Shown here: piece by piece, positions 24,445 through 36,827 of the stretch
Layout: the number at the start of each line of letters is the position of its first letter
Position numbering within the stretch: position 1 is the stretch's first letter
DNA from: Trichoplax adhaerens
Lineage: Eukaryota > Placozoa > Uniplacotomia > Trichoplacea > Trichoplacidae
Assembly: GCF_000150275.1 (NCBI RefSeq)
Contig: NW_002060953.1
Location: 779,693 to 843,692, forward strand
Length of the DNA stretch: 64,000 nucleotides
Direction: 5' to 3'
Notes under the pieces: model-generated
Told to the model about the DNA's origin: nothing
What the model saw: only the letters and a program-made list of their open reading frames with translations
Databases searched by the model: none
Position numbers and translations under genes: made by a program

Positions 24445-26234
24445 CACCATTATCTGCTGGTGTTTATCTGCGAATTAGAAAATTATTGTATCAGATTATT
24501 ATCCGATACCTATACTGTTAATTATAATATATTTACTTTAAAAAGTAGGTACATGCTGGAGGTGTTATAAAACTTTATAGCCATTGAAAATTTTACGGCA
24601 CTGATGCTCAATGACTTGAAATTTAAGCTTTAGTATGTTACACAGCTTAACTTTCAATTTTTGTAACTCAAACTTTAAGCTGTAACAACTTAAATTACTT
24701 TTCGAATGTTGATATATTTGACCTATTGAAGAAATAGCGTTGTAAATATAACATTATTATAAGATACGGTTAGTATAATTTCCAAATTGTCCAATGCGAT
24801 AAAAGTACAGCTATATAACAGTAAATCTTTAGAGAATTCTTGACTGTAACACTGCACCTTACATCTAATTGTAAAGTTCACAGTACATGTGTTAATGATG
24901 TGCGTTACCTTTAGGTAGATGATTATGTAAAATAAGAAAAAGTACAACACCCGAAAGAAACATCTACTAATAATTACAATATACTGTCTAAGTGCATTCA
25001 AAATTAATTTGTAGTGGTGCTTGGAAATAGCTTGGTATGAACGTGTATGATGCTTGCATGCAAAGCAGCTGAGGCATCGCGATAGTTGTTGTCAAATTAT
25101 ACTGTATGTAAGACATTTGATAAATTAATCCTAATGTAATGATTTGTAAAATGTTTTTGTTAACTATATTGTTTCATTATTTATTTTCATTTCATCTATT
25201 AGTGTTCTAACTTGACTGTCCAATTCTGCGATTACTTGTACACCTTGTCAAGGAATAATTATTGTGACAAAATATTTTGTAAGCTAAATATAATTATCAT
25301 TGTATTACATTAATAAAATGAACTCATAGTGGTCTATGTCACCGTCATAACACCTAAATCAGTTTCTATGGGTGGACAGAGTAGGTATATAAAATGGAAT
25401 AAGAAGAGCAGACATCGCCAGAAGCTTGTTGTAGTTCCTAAATTCCGTACAATGCACTAGTAGGCGAGTACAAGGTAATGTCATTTGGAATGGAAAATCT
25501 GGACATACTATCCATCGTAATCACTACGAAACTTACCTCATTTTCTCTCATTTTGACCGTACAACCTAACATCAGATACTTTAAGCCTAGATGAAACTCT
25601 AAGTAAATCAAGAAGCTGCTACAACTATAGAGCATCTCTAAGCGAATTATTACCAATACGGCATTGTATTAGTAATTAATATTGGACATGGATGGTTGTT
25701 ATATGTACATTACAATTCATTTTTGGGAAAATTATATAAACTCCTTCTACACCATAGCTAGTACTTCAGTAAGGAAATTTTATTGGAATTTACGAGGATC
25801 ATATTTTTAACATTCGTTTCCTTTAAATATTAGGTACTATATCATTATTATTTATTTAAATTGTATGCAGTGATTGAGTTGCTAATGTTCACGGAGTATA
25901 AAAATATAATACATATGGAATAGGCGTGAGCACTTTGCAGTATAAAGGATCTCTTATAGCGCAAGGTACTTGCTTAAGTATCGGCCATGATCTTGGGTCG
26001 CAGTATGAGATCTCTCATCAGTTACAGTCTTCATCGTGTCTCTCCATAAAATGGTAATATACAATTGAGTATAAACAGCCAATCTAGTGTAAACACTAGA
26101 GTCCGTAGTCCAGATTCCAAAGCACGCTCAAGTAGCCAATGCAATATAAGTTGCAAAGAATTATTCTTCCATACAGGTTTCAAGTTTGAGTTGGGAAAAG
26201 TGAATAGTGAAGTTTAATCTTCTTCAACTCAAGA
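24445..26234. other. Intergenic spacer between MED16 and TYSND1
   Basis: Both neighbours are on the plus strand. The spacer should hold the MED16 3' UTR and the TYSND1 promoter. An AATAAA occurs near 25313 and a TATATAAAA-like word near 25387, but neither sits at a persuasive distance from a coding end. The minus-strand open frame at 25438-25656 has no recognisable domain. Confidence 0.5.
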
Positions 26235-29108
26235 ATGTTATCCAATTTCGCAGTTGTGGTACGATGTATAGAGAGCTATCAAAATGTCAGGAGTTGCAGT
26301 GGGGTAGTCATTGATTTTGAACGTGGATTAGTGTTGACGAGTGGCTCCTTACTCTCGTGTCTAATCGATACAAACGCTGCTGATCGGCAAAGTCTTGCCA
26401 CTGTTGATCAGTTAGCTAAAACGTTGAAATTTGAAATTATAGTTAAATTAGAAAACAATCATAGCAAATCTTCATCATTCATGGCCCTTAAATGCCAACT
26501 TCGTAGTCGATGGTATTGTCGCCAGGTGCAAGAAGTATTAGATAATAGCATGCCCAGTCATCGCTGGTCGTTTACTATTCCTCCTGAAAAGCAATGGGAT
26601 AATATGGATGATGGAACCAAAGCTGCAAATACAAATCCGTTAGCTGAAGAGAATCATTCTAATCAGAAAAGTGATCCTTCTGTAATAACCCAATTTCTCC
26701 TCTTACAGATTACTGATACTAATAAAAAGTTTTTAAATAGGTAATCGATTTACTAATATCAGTAGCATTACTGTACATGTCTGCAACATTGGTGATTAAC
26801 GTATTCCAATCGTTGTTCTTCCATCTATACTCTTTAAATGAATATATTAGCTTCCGTAATAAGAATGGCAATTGATATGAAATAATGGATGTAAAATTCT
26901 AATTCATTTTATGCTCACTTCCTTCACTTAGTGATCCAATTGAAATGGCCGATAGACGATTATTGAAACGTGGTGATGTTGTAGAAGTCATTTCCACACC
27001 TTTTGGAGATAGCTATCCTTTGATATTTTACAATAGCTCAACTAAAGGCATAATTTCCAACATTTGCGGCAAAAAAAATCAACTCTTTCTAACTGATGCT
27101 CGATGCTTAGCTGGAAGTGAAGGTGGAGCAGTAGTTTGCAAATTAGCTGGTCAATCCAAGTAAGTTGTAATAGGAACTATAGTATGAATGCTTGTTGTCT
27201 TAATTCTATTGCATAGTATCGTGCGATTAAATAAACACATTACTAAATTCATTTGTACTTAAACATTATTATGAAAGTATCAGATCATAGACGTAAGAGT
27301 ATTTCATTAGTTCCACATATACTGTAGTGCACTATAATCAAATTTTTGAATCAGCTTAGTATGTAGTAGTGGATATTAAATGTAAAGTAGTTTGCTATTA
27401 TAATCGAATTGGCCCACATTGCATCATTTGTAATCTTTTCCATATTACTTTAGGGCTTCTCTTGTTGGCGTTGTTATGTCGCCATTTTGCTTTAAAGACA
27501 CCGAATGGACAGGCTTTACATTAGTAGTACCCATTGATCTTATCCTAACATCACTACCGTCAAAGCATCATCCTTTGGTGCATGATTTTATGGCATTAAA
27601 ATTACCCAATTCAACTCGTAGCAATTTAACACCCAACAGTGATATTTCCTTTTTTGATAAGGTGTCATCTGCAGTTGTTTATATCCAATCTTTATCCTCT
27701 TGGGGATCTGGAGTAGTTATTGACCGTTACAAAGGACTAATTATCACCTGCAGCCATGTTGTCCACCCATGCAATTCCAATTCTGATGATGATTGTAACC
27801 ATGGCGAAAGCGATCGCAAAGGTTATTCAAAGTTTATCTATAGTATCAACACCAGCTTGCATTTATTTTAATAAATTACCCATTTAAATTGATCCATGGC
27901 AACAGTTAAGTTCTTATGCTTGGTCTCATGTTTTCATACGCGTATTATTTATTATTGTTCAATAGTTCGTGTTCTGACGACAAAACCAATTAAACGTTGG
28001 TATAATGCAGTAGTTCTCTATCCTAAACAACACTGCCAAGTCTTGGACGTTGCTGTTATTAAAATATTAGATTTTCTTCCTAGTCAACTATCTTCTATAT
28101 CACTATGCAAAAGTGATTCTGCTATCAGTACTGGTAGTGATATTCTAATTATTGGTTATGGCATGTTTCCTCCGCATACCTACGAAGCCAATGAACCTAC
28201 AGTTACTAGAGGTAGTATAGCCAGCATTTGTCGAATCAATAATAAACCAATGTTAATCCAGGTAATTATACGTCTTGTCTGTCGAAGGATCGATTCACTT
28301 CATGCAAATGTATAACTTAACCTTATACCAGATGATTAGAGTATCGACTTTGCAAAATTGCCAACTAATTTTCGTTCTATATTTTGTATCTAATTTATTC
28401 TTTAACTCATTTAGACATCCGCAGCAATACAATGTGGAACTAGTGGTGGAGCTCTCATTAGCAAAAATACCGGAGAACTTTTAGGTATTACCGTTAGCAA
28501 AGTGAAGTAAGTGAACGTAAACAATACATAGTTACTCGGAAGATGGTTTACCATCATAATAACATTGTTGCTAATGCCTTCAAGAACTTATTGCTATGAT
28601 TTATTCAGAAACGTCAATTCAGGTGGCATCTATACGTATATTAGTTTCTGCATTCCCGTTACAAGAATATATCCTCAGATTGTGAAGTATAATCAAAGTA
28701 AAGGTGAGATCATAGCTTCAATAATGTTTCTATGTGTTACCATGGGCATACGTACATGGACTGTACTTACTGTACAGTATTTGTAACAAATCAACATAAT
28801 TAGGATTTAGATTTTATTTAGATCCCTGACCTATTCTTTAAACTTTCTTTTCAGAGGTATATTATAAAATGTAGAAATCTATTAACGATTGCTAAATCTG
28901 TCTCCTTAGATATTTCAGATTTAAAAATGCTCTCTTATCAGAATGATTCAGCTGTCGGACAACTTTGGCTTATGAAAGCCACGGCAGGTAGGTAGCACAC
29001 AAAATACTACGATTGATTTTATAGCTAACTATCGCCAGCTCGATCTTAGATACACTATGCAAAAAATTCTCTGTGAATATTCTAGTCGGCCACACAAGCA
29101 GACTTTAA
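26235..29108 (+). CDS. TYSND1: Peroxisomal leader-peptide-processing protease (TYSND1-like)
   Basis: Trypsin-like/DegP-related serine protease that in mammals cleaves leader peptides of peroxisomal beta-oxidation enzymes. Eight exons: 26235-26740, 26932-27159, 27454-27821, 27966-28261, 28415-28506, 28609-28703, 28919-28987, 29086-29108. All junctions are in phase, giving 558 residues (human 566). The N-terminal half matches the family at SCSGVVIDFERGLVLTSG, STPFGD and LTDARCLAGSEGGAV. The protease domain shows a full triad: H346 in TCSHVV, D395 in LDVAVI and S476 in GTSGGAL. The C-terminal FCIPVTRIYPQIVKY corresponds to the family's last beta strand and helix. The last exon encodes VGHTSRL, so the protein ends in SRL, a permitted peroxisomal targeting signal 1 variant (human has SKL). 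Without the final 23-base exon the previous exon would run into a stop after ATAGR. Confidence 0.93.
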
Positions 29109-29834
29109 TGATATCGTCATGTAGCAGAAGCGAAGTTCTTAAAGGCAGTTACAAGAAATACTGAACATTGGACGTTGTATAAATGAAATTTTATTCGCCA
29201 AAATGGTAACTACTTCGTAATTGGCACATCATACAGACAGAAACATTATCATGTAATGTTATTAAAAACCAAATAATTCAGGTTAATTTATAACTAAACA
29301 CTGTAAATGCCTCATGGTCAAAAACCTAAATAGAGGTGCAGTGAAATGTAATATTTAATTTTATGTAAATCGATTGCGAAGTATATGTCCTACTTAGTGT
29401 ATAGGCAGTCTAATTACTATCGCTTTCGTGCAAAATGTTGTCGCTCAACTTCCTAATGATTAAACTAATACAAACCGGATAACGATTATTTTATATGCTT
29501 TTTAACAAATAGTGAACATTGTGAAAATCTTCTATATTATGAGCTACTCTATCGACTATATTACGGTACGAATTAAGAATTAAGGTACAATTTAATATCT
29601 AGAATTCGCATATCTATACCAATAAGAAATTGGATACTGTGTAGTTAATGTAGCACCAGTAACGGTCGTCAAACCTACATAAACGTAACACTAATACAAT
29701 ATCAAGTTCCATAACTGATCATTGTTGATATAATTTATGTCTAAGTTATAACAATGTAATCTAAGCATACGGGCTATCGCATAGTTAGCAAGAGAATGCT
29801 TATTAGAATCCACTACTTTCTTGCAAGCCCGCAT
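29109..29834. other. Convergent spacer between TYSND1 and plastin A
   Basis: The 3' ends of TYSND1 (plus) and plastin A (minus) face each other across about 0.7 kb. It must contain both 3' UTRs. I see no gene, RNA gene or repeat in it. Confidence 0.5.
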
Positions 29835-32800
29835 CTACTCCATGTTGGCTTGTACTTCACGAATAGTCGCTGCTGGATCACTCGTTTCATCATCACCGGT
29901 AGCAACTTTCCTATTTTCATCTAAGGCAGCAGCCATAAGGCAGGCGAAGACCGTCATAACCATCTTGGGTTTGACCTCCACCAAATCTTCAGGCAAAGCG
30001 TAGACAGATGCGCCAATTTTCCTCGCCATAGAGATAGCATACTTAGCATTTAATAGTTTCGCTTCCTCTGTTATGCCCAGACAAACATTTTCGTAGTTGA
30101 TTGATTCCGGCTCAATGGATTCGACTAAGTCTATAACAGCTTTACTACTTGAAATTTCTGGGTCTTTAAAACTAGAAATTTTCGTCGATTTTTCAGTGCC
30201 TTCTAAAACGTTGTTAACCCATTCCACTATCTCCTTGTCACTGATAGGTTTTTCACTGTTGGCTAAGCTAGTAAGGATTGTTAGAGTATAGGCACGCATC
30301 ATTTGCCAAATCAGGGCTAAACGTATAACAAATGCATTCAAAAGTTAATCACACCTATCGAGTAAAACTAAATTTTATGATTAAGAAAACAATTATTCTA
30401 AGGTTTACAATAATGATACGAGCAAATACAAGTACCTAAAGTCAAAGTTCTTGTTCCATTATGGATATCTTCGCCACCAATGCCTACTAAACTAAATTTA
30501 AGTTGCAATCCAAGTTCCACAGCATAGTTACAGTTCTCAATTCGCTTCATTTTACCACCTAAAGCCTTAAAAGGTGGTTTGTTTACTCTAGACCAAGATA
30601 CTACGCCAGGCTTGATCTTATCAAAAAGCTACATTATAAGTGCCGTAAAACGTACAATAGATGAATTAGTATTGTTATTATGTAGTACCAAATTTTGAAA
30701 CTATATTTACCTGAAACAATTGCATTGCATCGTCCAAATCACTGAATAAATTGTTAACTGTGGGATCGACACCTAAACTATTCATCCAATTCCTAAAAGC
30801 TGAGAATAGTTGTACAATACATTCAGTCAATGAAGTCAACACAATGTATCGACTGCATGCTGTAAATACTTTTCTCCTCTCTGGTTTCAACGTAAACATC
30901 CAAATCTTCATCAACATCAACTGGCTCGAGAGCAGGAAATGTATTGAATAAGTTGGCTACAAACGCCATATTCAATCTAGCATGTCCAGTAGTAACGTCC
31001 TAAGTTGGTCATATGAGATTGCATATTTTAATATTTCCTTTATGAGTACAGCATATCAATTACATAGTAAACGAAATTTCTTGGCATACTTTCGCGCTAA
31101 CAAATTGACGACAACCAATTTTCTCAGCATCATTCAACATAAGCTCTGCACGCTCACGTAAATTTGACTCCTACACAGCAAAAAGTCAATGAAGCTGAAA
31201 TTGCTTGCAACATGGTAAATGCAATTCAAACCAAGATAATGTTGATATAATGCTTGCAAAAGATAGACACAAACACGAATATGTAATAGAAGGCTATCGT
31301 TAAAGAAAATCATTACCTTTAATGCATCGGTTGTAAGCATAAGCTTAGAAGGAGCAATTTGCTTCAGCAAGATGATGTAACACTCAGAGTCCTAAAATAA
31401 AAATAACGATTAATTATCAATAGGTTTTCTACTAGATCAACATAATTTAAAGCGTCTTACTTTAATGTCACCGCTAAAATTTTTAACACGTCTTGATACA
31501 CCAGCTGCTTCAAGGTGATGGTTGAACCAACGCAAGAGTAATTCCTCAGGTGATAGCTTCAACAAGTCTTGTACAGTTTCATTTTCAAGTAAAAGGCGAG
31601 GTAGTCCAGGACAATCTTTTAAAGTAATTTTAGCAAACAAACCAATCTATAATATAAGAATGCTATATTAGCTCATATTACTTTGTCCAATCCTTCGAGC
31701 GTTTATCAGTTGAGTAATGAACTAGATCCAATGATAAATGCAATGGAAATAGATCAATTACTTAATGGTTTAGGAATTAGGCAATGCTACGAACCCTAAT
31801 GATTTGCCACAAGAGGCCCATGACTAAATGCTCACGACCTGCAATGAGATCTTCTGCTCCAATATTGATGATGTTACAGCCGATGGCTCGTGCACTATTG
31901 ACAACCAACGTTTGGTTGGCGTGCTTACGATAAAGATTTAACTTCTTGAAATTGATGGCACGTTCATCAACGGTATCTTTAACAGATCGGTTGATCATTT
32001 TGCTATAAAAATTTTAAGATAAACAGCATAAATGCAACATACTTGAGAAATCTATAAAAGTATTAAGATCAAGGGAATGATTGAAGATAATTAAAATGAG
32101 ATCTGACGTTAAGTACGGTTAAACGACTATAACTTTGCAAAGTTTTGTATTGATTCTTACATTTCGCTAAAACATAGCAAGAAAAGAATTGGCAATTGAA
32201 AATTGTCTAGCAACACAGTAGGTTAACGAAAAAGCTACCCAACATTGATAAAGATTAAGTCATGCCCGATTAGGTAATAATAAAAAAGTGCAACTGTCAA
32301 TGGGGTATTTCTACATTGTCCCAATGGCTCAATTGATAAACTGCAAGGTTACGCTAAGACAAATTATATAAGATTTCTAAGACAGCAATCGTTTTCTTTC
32401 ATTCGAACTCATAGTGAATTTCCATGACTGTGCAGCATGACTACCGCGACGATGATGCGTGCCTCACTGATTATATCATCATAATATCTATTTCAAATAT
32501 CTAGTATAAGCCGTTATTGCGAGTTGGGAGTCAGGACTCCTATATACTTGTATTTACCATGATTTAATTAGTTGCGGTGCAAAATACAGTCGCTGCAACT
32601 CTGCCGGAAGTTGGTACATCAAGAATACTATGGTAAACTAGAATAATATCGTTCATAGAATCGTTCAATGTATGAGCGTAAAATAATCATTCGAATTTAA
32701 TCTCGACCAATGTCGCAGTCTGATCCAGATTGTTTACATCCAGCTATATAGAATATATTACACTGGCGTTAACAATTTCAGGCTATAGCAAGTCGAAAGA

Positions 32801-35800
32801 GATAGTGAATAATACAATCGATGGTATAAAAGCAATGTTTAACCTTTCTTTCCACGCTTAAACTGAAATCGATTTTATTGCATGGGAACGTCAATCAAGA
32901 ATAACGTATGTCTATTTTTAGTCCCGAGGTATTGAATTCTAAATAAACAGGAAAGTTAACTACAATAACTGCATTTTCTGTTTAAAAATAACTGGTTATT
33001 CTAACTCGGTGTATACAAGTAGTCCGTATGTATGCTACTGTACAAGTGTATATCTACCAGTATACCACATATCCGCAAATGATCATTTGAAGATCTTCAG
33101 TTACTAAAAATTTTACTGCCTTATACACTTCTGTAATTCACTAATAATATTTTAGGACTGATAATATAGTTACTACCAATCCTATCCGTCACTCTTAAAT
33201 TCAATTCTTTAACATATTGTGAATTCACGATTCTTTTTGCAATAACAACGATTAATCTTTTGTTTCCCATGATTAAACAATACTATATTAAATATCTGTA
33301 TACAGTAATCATGATCGGCACAGTTGAAAAGGTTATCCTCTAAATCACTGTTCAAAGACAGACATATGGGGTACCAGACAATATGGAAGGGCAAAAATGA
33401 ATTACTGACAGCGAATACCAATCGAGATTGACTAATTGAATTTGAATTAAAAAATAAGCGTATCGCTGACTTACTTGATTCAGCTACTTTACTCATTCAA
33501 TGAGATTCAATCGTTTTATAGTCGTTTGTAAAGTAAGATATTAATATATTCAAATGGATTAGTTTCAAAGTTAAAAATTAAGAATTACTGTCGATTACAA
33601 ATGGACTATGGGATTCTCTTTTAGTACAGTTAATAACTTTCTGTATCTCCGTGACAATGAGGTGTTGATTAGCACTAGACAGAATGCATCGAACTCGTTG
33701 TATACTTCGCTGAAACGTCTCTGCATATGCATTATAACGATTTCGATGCATTCCGTCTGGGGCTAGTGTTCATTTGCGCTTCACAGTAGAGTAGGGAAGC
33801 TATCAATTCAATATGAAAAGTTGCTTTAATTATCAAAAACTGCTCCTTATTGTACTGCCATGCCATCTAATTTTTTGATCTTTACTATGAAGTTGAAATA
33901 TCGGGGATGCAACTTAAACCATGAGTTTACGTTAACAAAATCTTTTAAAGCAATGTTTTTGTTGATGTCGAAAAGGAACTAACTTGAAATTATGAAAGAA
34001 TTGGACTAGAAAGCAATTCTTGACTGTTGACTAATGTTGCAGAAAGCTATGGCAAAGTTTTTTGCCAGTGCTGTCAATGCACAGACTACTTACCACAAGA
34101 GAATACCGTCCTCGCAACGCTCAAATAATTCATGATTTTCGGGCTCGTGATTTACTGGTAAATAATTATTTCTAACCAAGTAATCATCCTTATTCAATGA
34201 TGTGTTAATCCAATCAACAAAGGCAATATATTCTTCATCGGAGAAAGAATGAGTTGTACCATCGGCAGTAGTTGCACTGCTACCAGTTAATTTCTTAACA
34301 TTCTTACGCGTTTCAACCGCCTTTCGGAAATCTTTAGCAGCTTCGCCTTCCAATACTTTGGTAAATAACTAATATAAATTGAGGAACAGCATGTAGGAAA
34401 AGATGTTAAAGCTTCGAATAGATCATAACGAGGTAATTGTTATCTGATCTTTTCTTAGAAAAATTTGAACTTTTAAATGAAGCTTAATCCTTTGATAGAA
34501 TCGATTCATTTATGATTATTCTACTGATACCGTTAGTGAAAAGATGAGACTGATCAATTTCCATCATTTGGTATCAACATTGCCGTCATGATAGTATTTC
34601 TAAAGTATAGCCGTGAAATCGTCGATTTAAAATGTAAATAACTACCAATGCATACAGCATTGGTTTACTAGTTCCGATGATTGGCAATCATCATCGTCCC
34701 AAGCTCGATTTACATATTACTTAGACACAGTAATCCATATAAGACACGATAAGTAAACATGTACTTAAAAGTTTAAGTTAATTTAATTAAGTCTGCTAGC
34801 AGTATAAATAGGGGGTGACTTAGGATTTACGAAGGCGGTGTAAATGGGTGGTAAGAAAAATAAATCGATAACAGTTTAAATATAGACATTTCTATGTTTC
34901 AATACGGGAGAGATACAAGCACAATCATGTAGAACAAATTTCATCAATAAAAAAGCTACTGGGCAATGTTAGCCATTACTGTACTATGGTATAGATATGA
35001 TGAATGATGATGTATTGATAAGCTGTCGATATTAGTAGTGTCTAAAAAATGGAAAATACACCATAGAGTACTAAGAGCGTCCTTGCAAGATAAGTAAAGC
35101 TATTCAAGTTTATCAGCAATTTGATATAAGATTTCGATCAATCAATTGCATCGATTAAACTTTGATATTTCTGTTGACTGAAACAACAATTACTCATTGG
35201 CCATTCCTAATTAATGTTGCTGATGATGGTGAGAGAGAGAAAGCTTTCATTGAACGGGCAATGACTGTACTAAAAGAGCACATGCTTGTGTCCATTCTAC
35301 TGGACAGGATAATATACAAAAAAAAGTCATTATCCGCGGTGGGGATGAGAGGAAATTACGATGATGATGATGTCACCATATCACTGGTAGGCATCAGCAA
35401 AAAATGTTGTGGTTAAGGTTTTAAAAAAAAAATGGTAAGAATAAAATGAGTATAGTGCTACACAATCTTACCTGTACAAATTCATCAAATTCGATTGTGC
35501 CATTCTCATCTTTGTCAATCGATTCGATCATTTCACGCAATTTGTAACCAGGCGTAGGCTTACCACAAGCTTTCATAACATTACTCAATTCTTTGACCGT
35601 GATATGGCCATTTCCATCTTGGTCGAACTAAATATAGGCCAAAAAAAAAGAAGAATTATTGTCTAGTGGAAATGTTGGCAGGATATTTCTTGACATCTTT
35701 TAGGACTGAGATTTGCTGACTTAGAATAGAGACAATTAGCCATTATGGTTATGCAAATGATGTCTTCAAATACAATCATGTTTTTGGTGACAACGATAAT

Positions 35801-36727
35801 ATAGTACTGTACAGTACTATTGAACGTTTTTCCATGATGACTAAAACGATCAACGGTAGAATGGCGATTTTTCTTGGTGAAGTCGCTGATTCCATAATAG
35901 TGTGGCAATTCTATGTATGTACATTATCATCCTAGCTTAGAATTTAAGAATGTGACAAGAAAAAAATGCTCAAGGAATAGTGAAAAGTGACCATGAAGTT
36001 TCATGATCTTGATGAGAAAGTGGGTTGGAAAATGCGCAAGTCATCAAGTGATATCTAGTCTATGGTGGTAACATGAACAAGACTGCAATAAGTAGTCTAT
36101 AGAATAACTTGTTATGGCTATTTTTCGACACGAAATCTATTTCTAATTCTACTCATTTTGACTAACCATTATCCACCTTGTATACAGTGACAAAAAAATC
36201 CATGAAGAAAACTAATTTTTTCCCCTAGAAAGGTCCGACTTAGCAATGAAAAATGGTTGTACAACCTACTACTCTTGCCCGATAGCTACTCATCCTTTCT
36301 AATTCTTTCTAGTCAGCAAGATAGAAATTCAGTACATTATGCCATTGCTTCTATTCCTATTTCAGCCATGATTTTAACGCTACTGTAGTATTCATTTTCA
36401 CTCTTTGAAATGCAGCCGCCATTTTTTCAGTAATGCAGTGAAGTTCAATCAAAAGTGCGTCAACTATACTATGCTACATACACAGCATGAACGACAAGTT
36501 GTTGAATGACGCGTTTCAACACACAGACACGAGAAGACGATAACAAGGCACGCAGGTTAATTACACTTTAATAATTGTATCCATTCCTAGTAGGATCGTC
36601 TAATCAAATAGCAATTGTAGATTCGTTGTAAGGATAGTGCTATTGAAATTAGGTTTAAATTTACCGCAGTAAACTGCTCTCGAGCATCATTGACTTGATC
36701 TTCAGTGAGCTTAACTTCAGTGGCCAT
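29835..36727 (-). CDS. PLS: Plastin/fimbrin A, actin-bundling protein
   Basis: Calcium-regulated actin cross-linker. Eleven exons: 36665-36727, 35472-35627, 34094-34368, 31795-32002, 31461-31646, 31317-31391, 31090-31170, 30870-30999, 30711-30799, 30436-30628, 29835-30316. All junctions are in phase, giving 645 residues (human plastins about 630). Two canonical EF-hands are present (about 22-73), with loops [12 protein letters not shown] and [12 protein letters not shown] carrying all calcium ligands. Four calponin-homology domains follow (CH1 from about 118). Landmarks are [69 protein letters not shown] and [15 protein letters not shown]. The start is the first ATG compatible with the family ([11 protein letters not shown]). 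The C-terminus carries an acidic extension of about 30 residues beyond the usual end. It shares its whole exon structure with plastin B (50077-55587). Confidence 0.97.
32003..34093 (-). other. Long intron 3 of plastin A, no internal gene seen
   Basis: At 2.1 kb this is the largest intron in the gene, between the exon ending CH1's first part and the DTVDERAIN exon. The open frame at 33209-33496 on the minus strand has no family resemblance. No repeat array or RNA gene recognised. Confidence 0.6.
35801..35820. repeat. Perfect 20-base palindrome in plastin A intron 1
   Basis: ATAGTACTGT followed by ACAGTACTAT is its own reverse complement. It is built from the same GTACTGTAC words as the palindromes upstream of MED16. 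Confidence 0.85.
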
Positions 36728-36807
36728 GATCAAAGGGCGTTGCAACGTTGCACTGACACAGCTTAGAGAGTCAACTGAACAGATGGGTGTCAACCTGGAC
36801 TGCTTCA

Positions 36808-36816
36808 CTTTATATA
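36808..36816 (-). promoter_or_regulatory. TATA box of plastin A
   Basis: On the minus strand TATATAAAG lies about 85 bases upstream of the plastin A start codon. The distance fits a core promoter with a short 5' UTR. Plastin B has TATATAAA at almost the same distance. Confidence 0.6.
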
Positions 36817-36827
36817 TGACTCATTCT

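Noticed and set aside
25438-25656. 72-residue minus-strand open frame between MED16 and TYSND1
   Set aside because: No recognisable domain, partner exon or promoter.
33209-33496. 95-residue minus-strand open frame in plastin A intron 3
   Set aside because: Not in phase with the flanking exons and not similar to plastin or any family I recognise.
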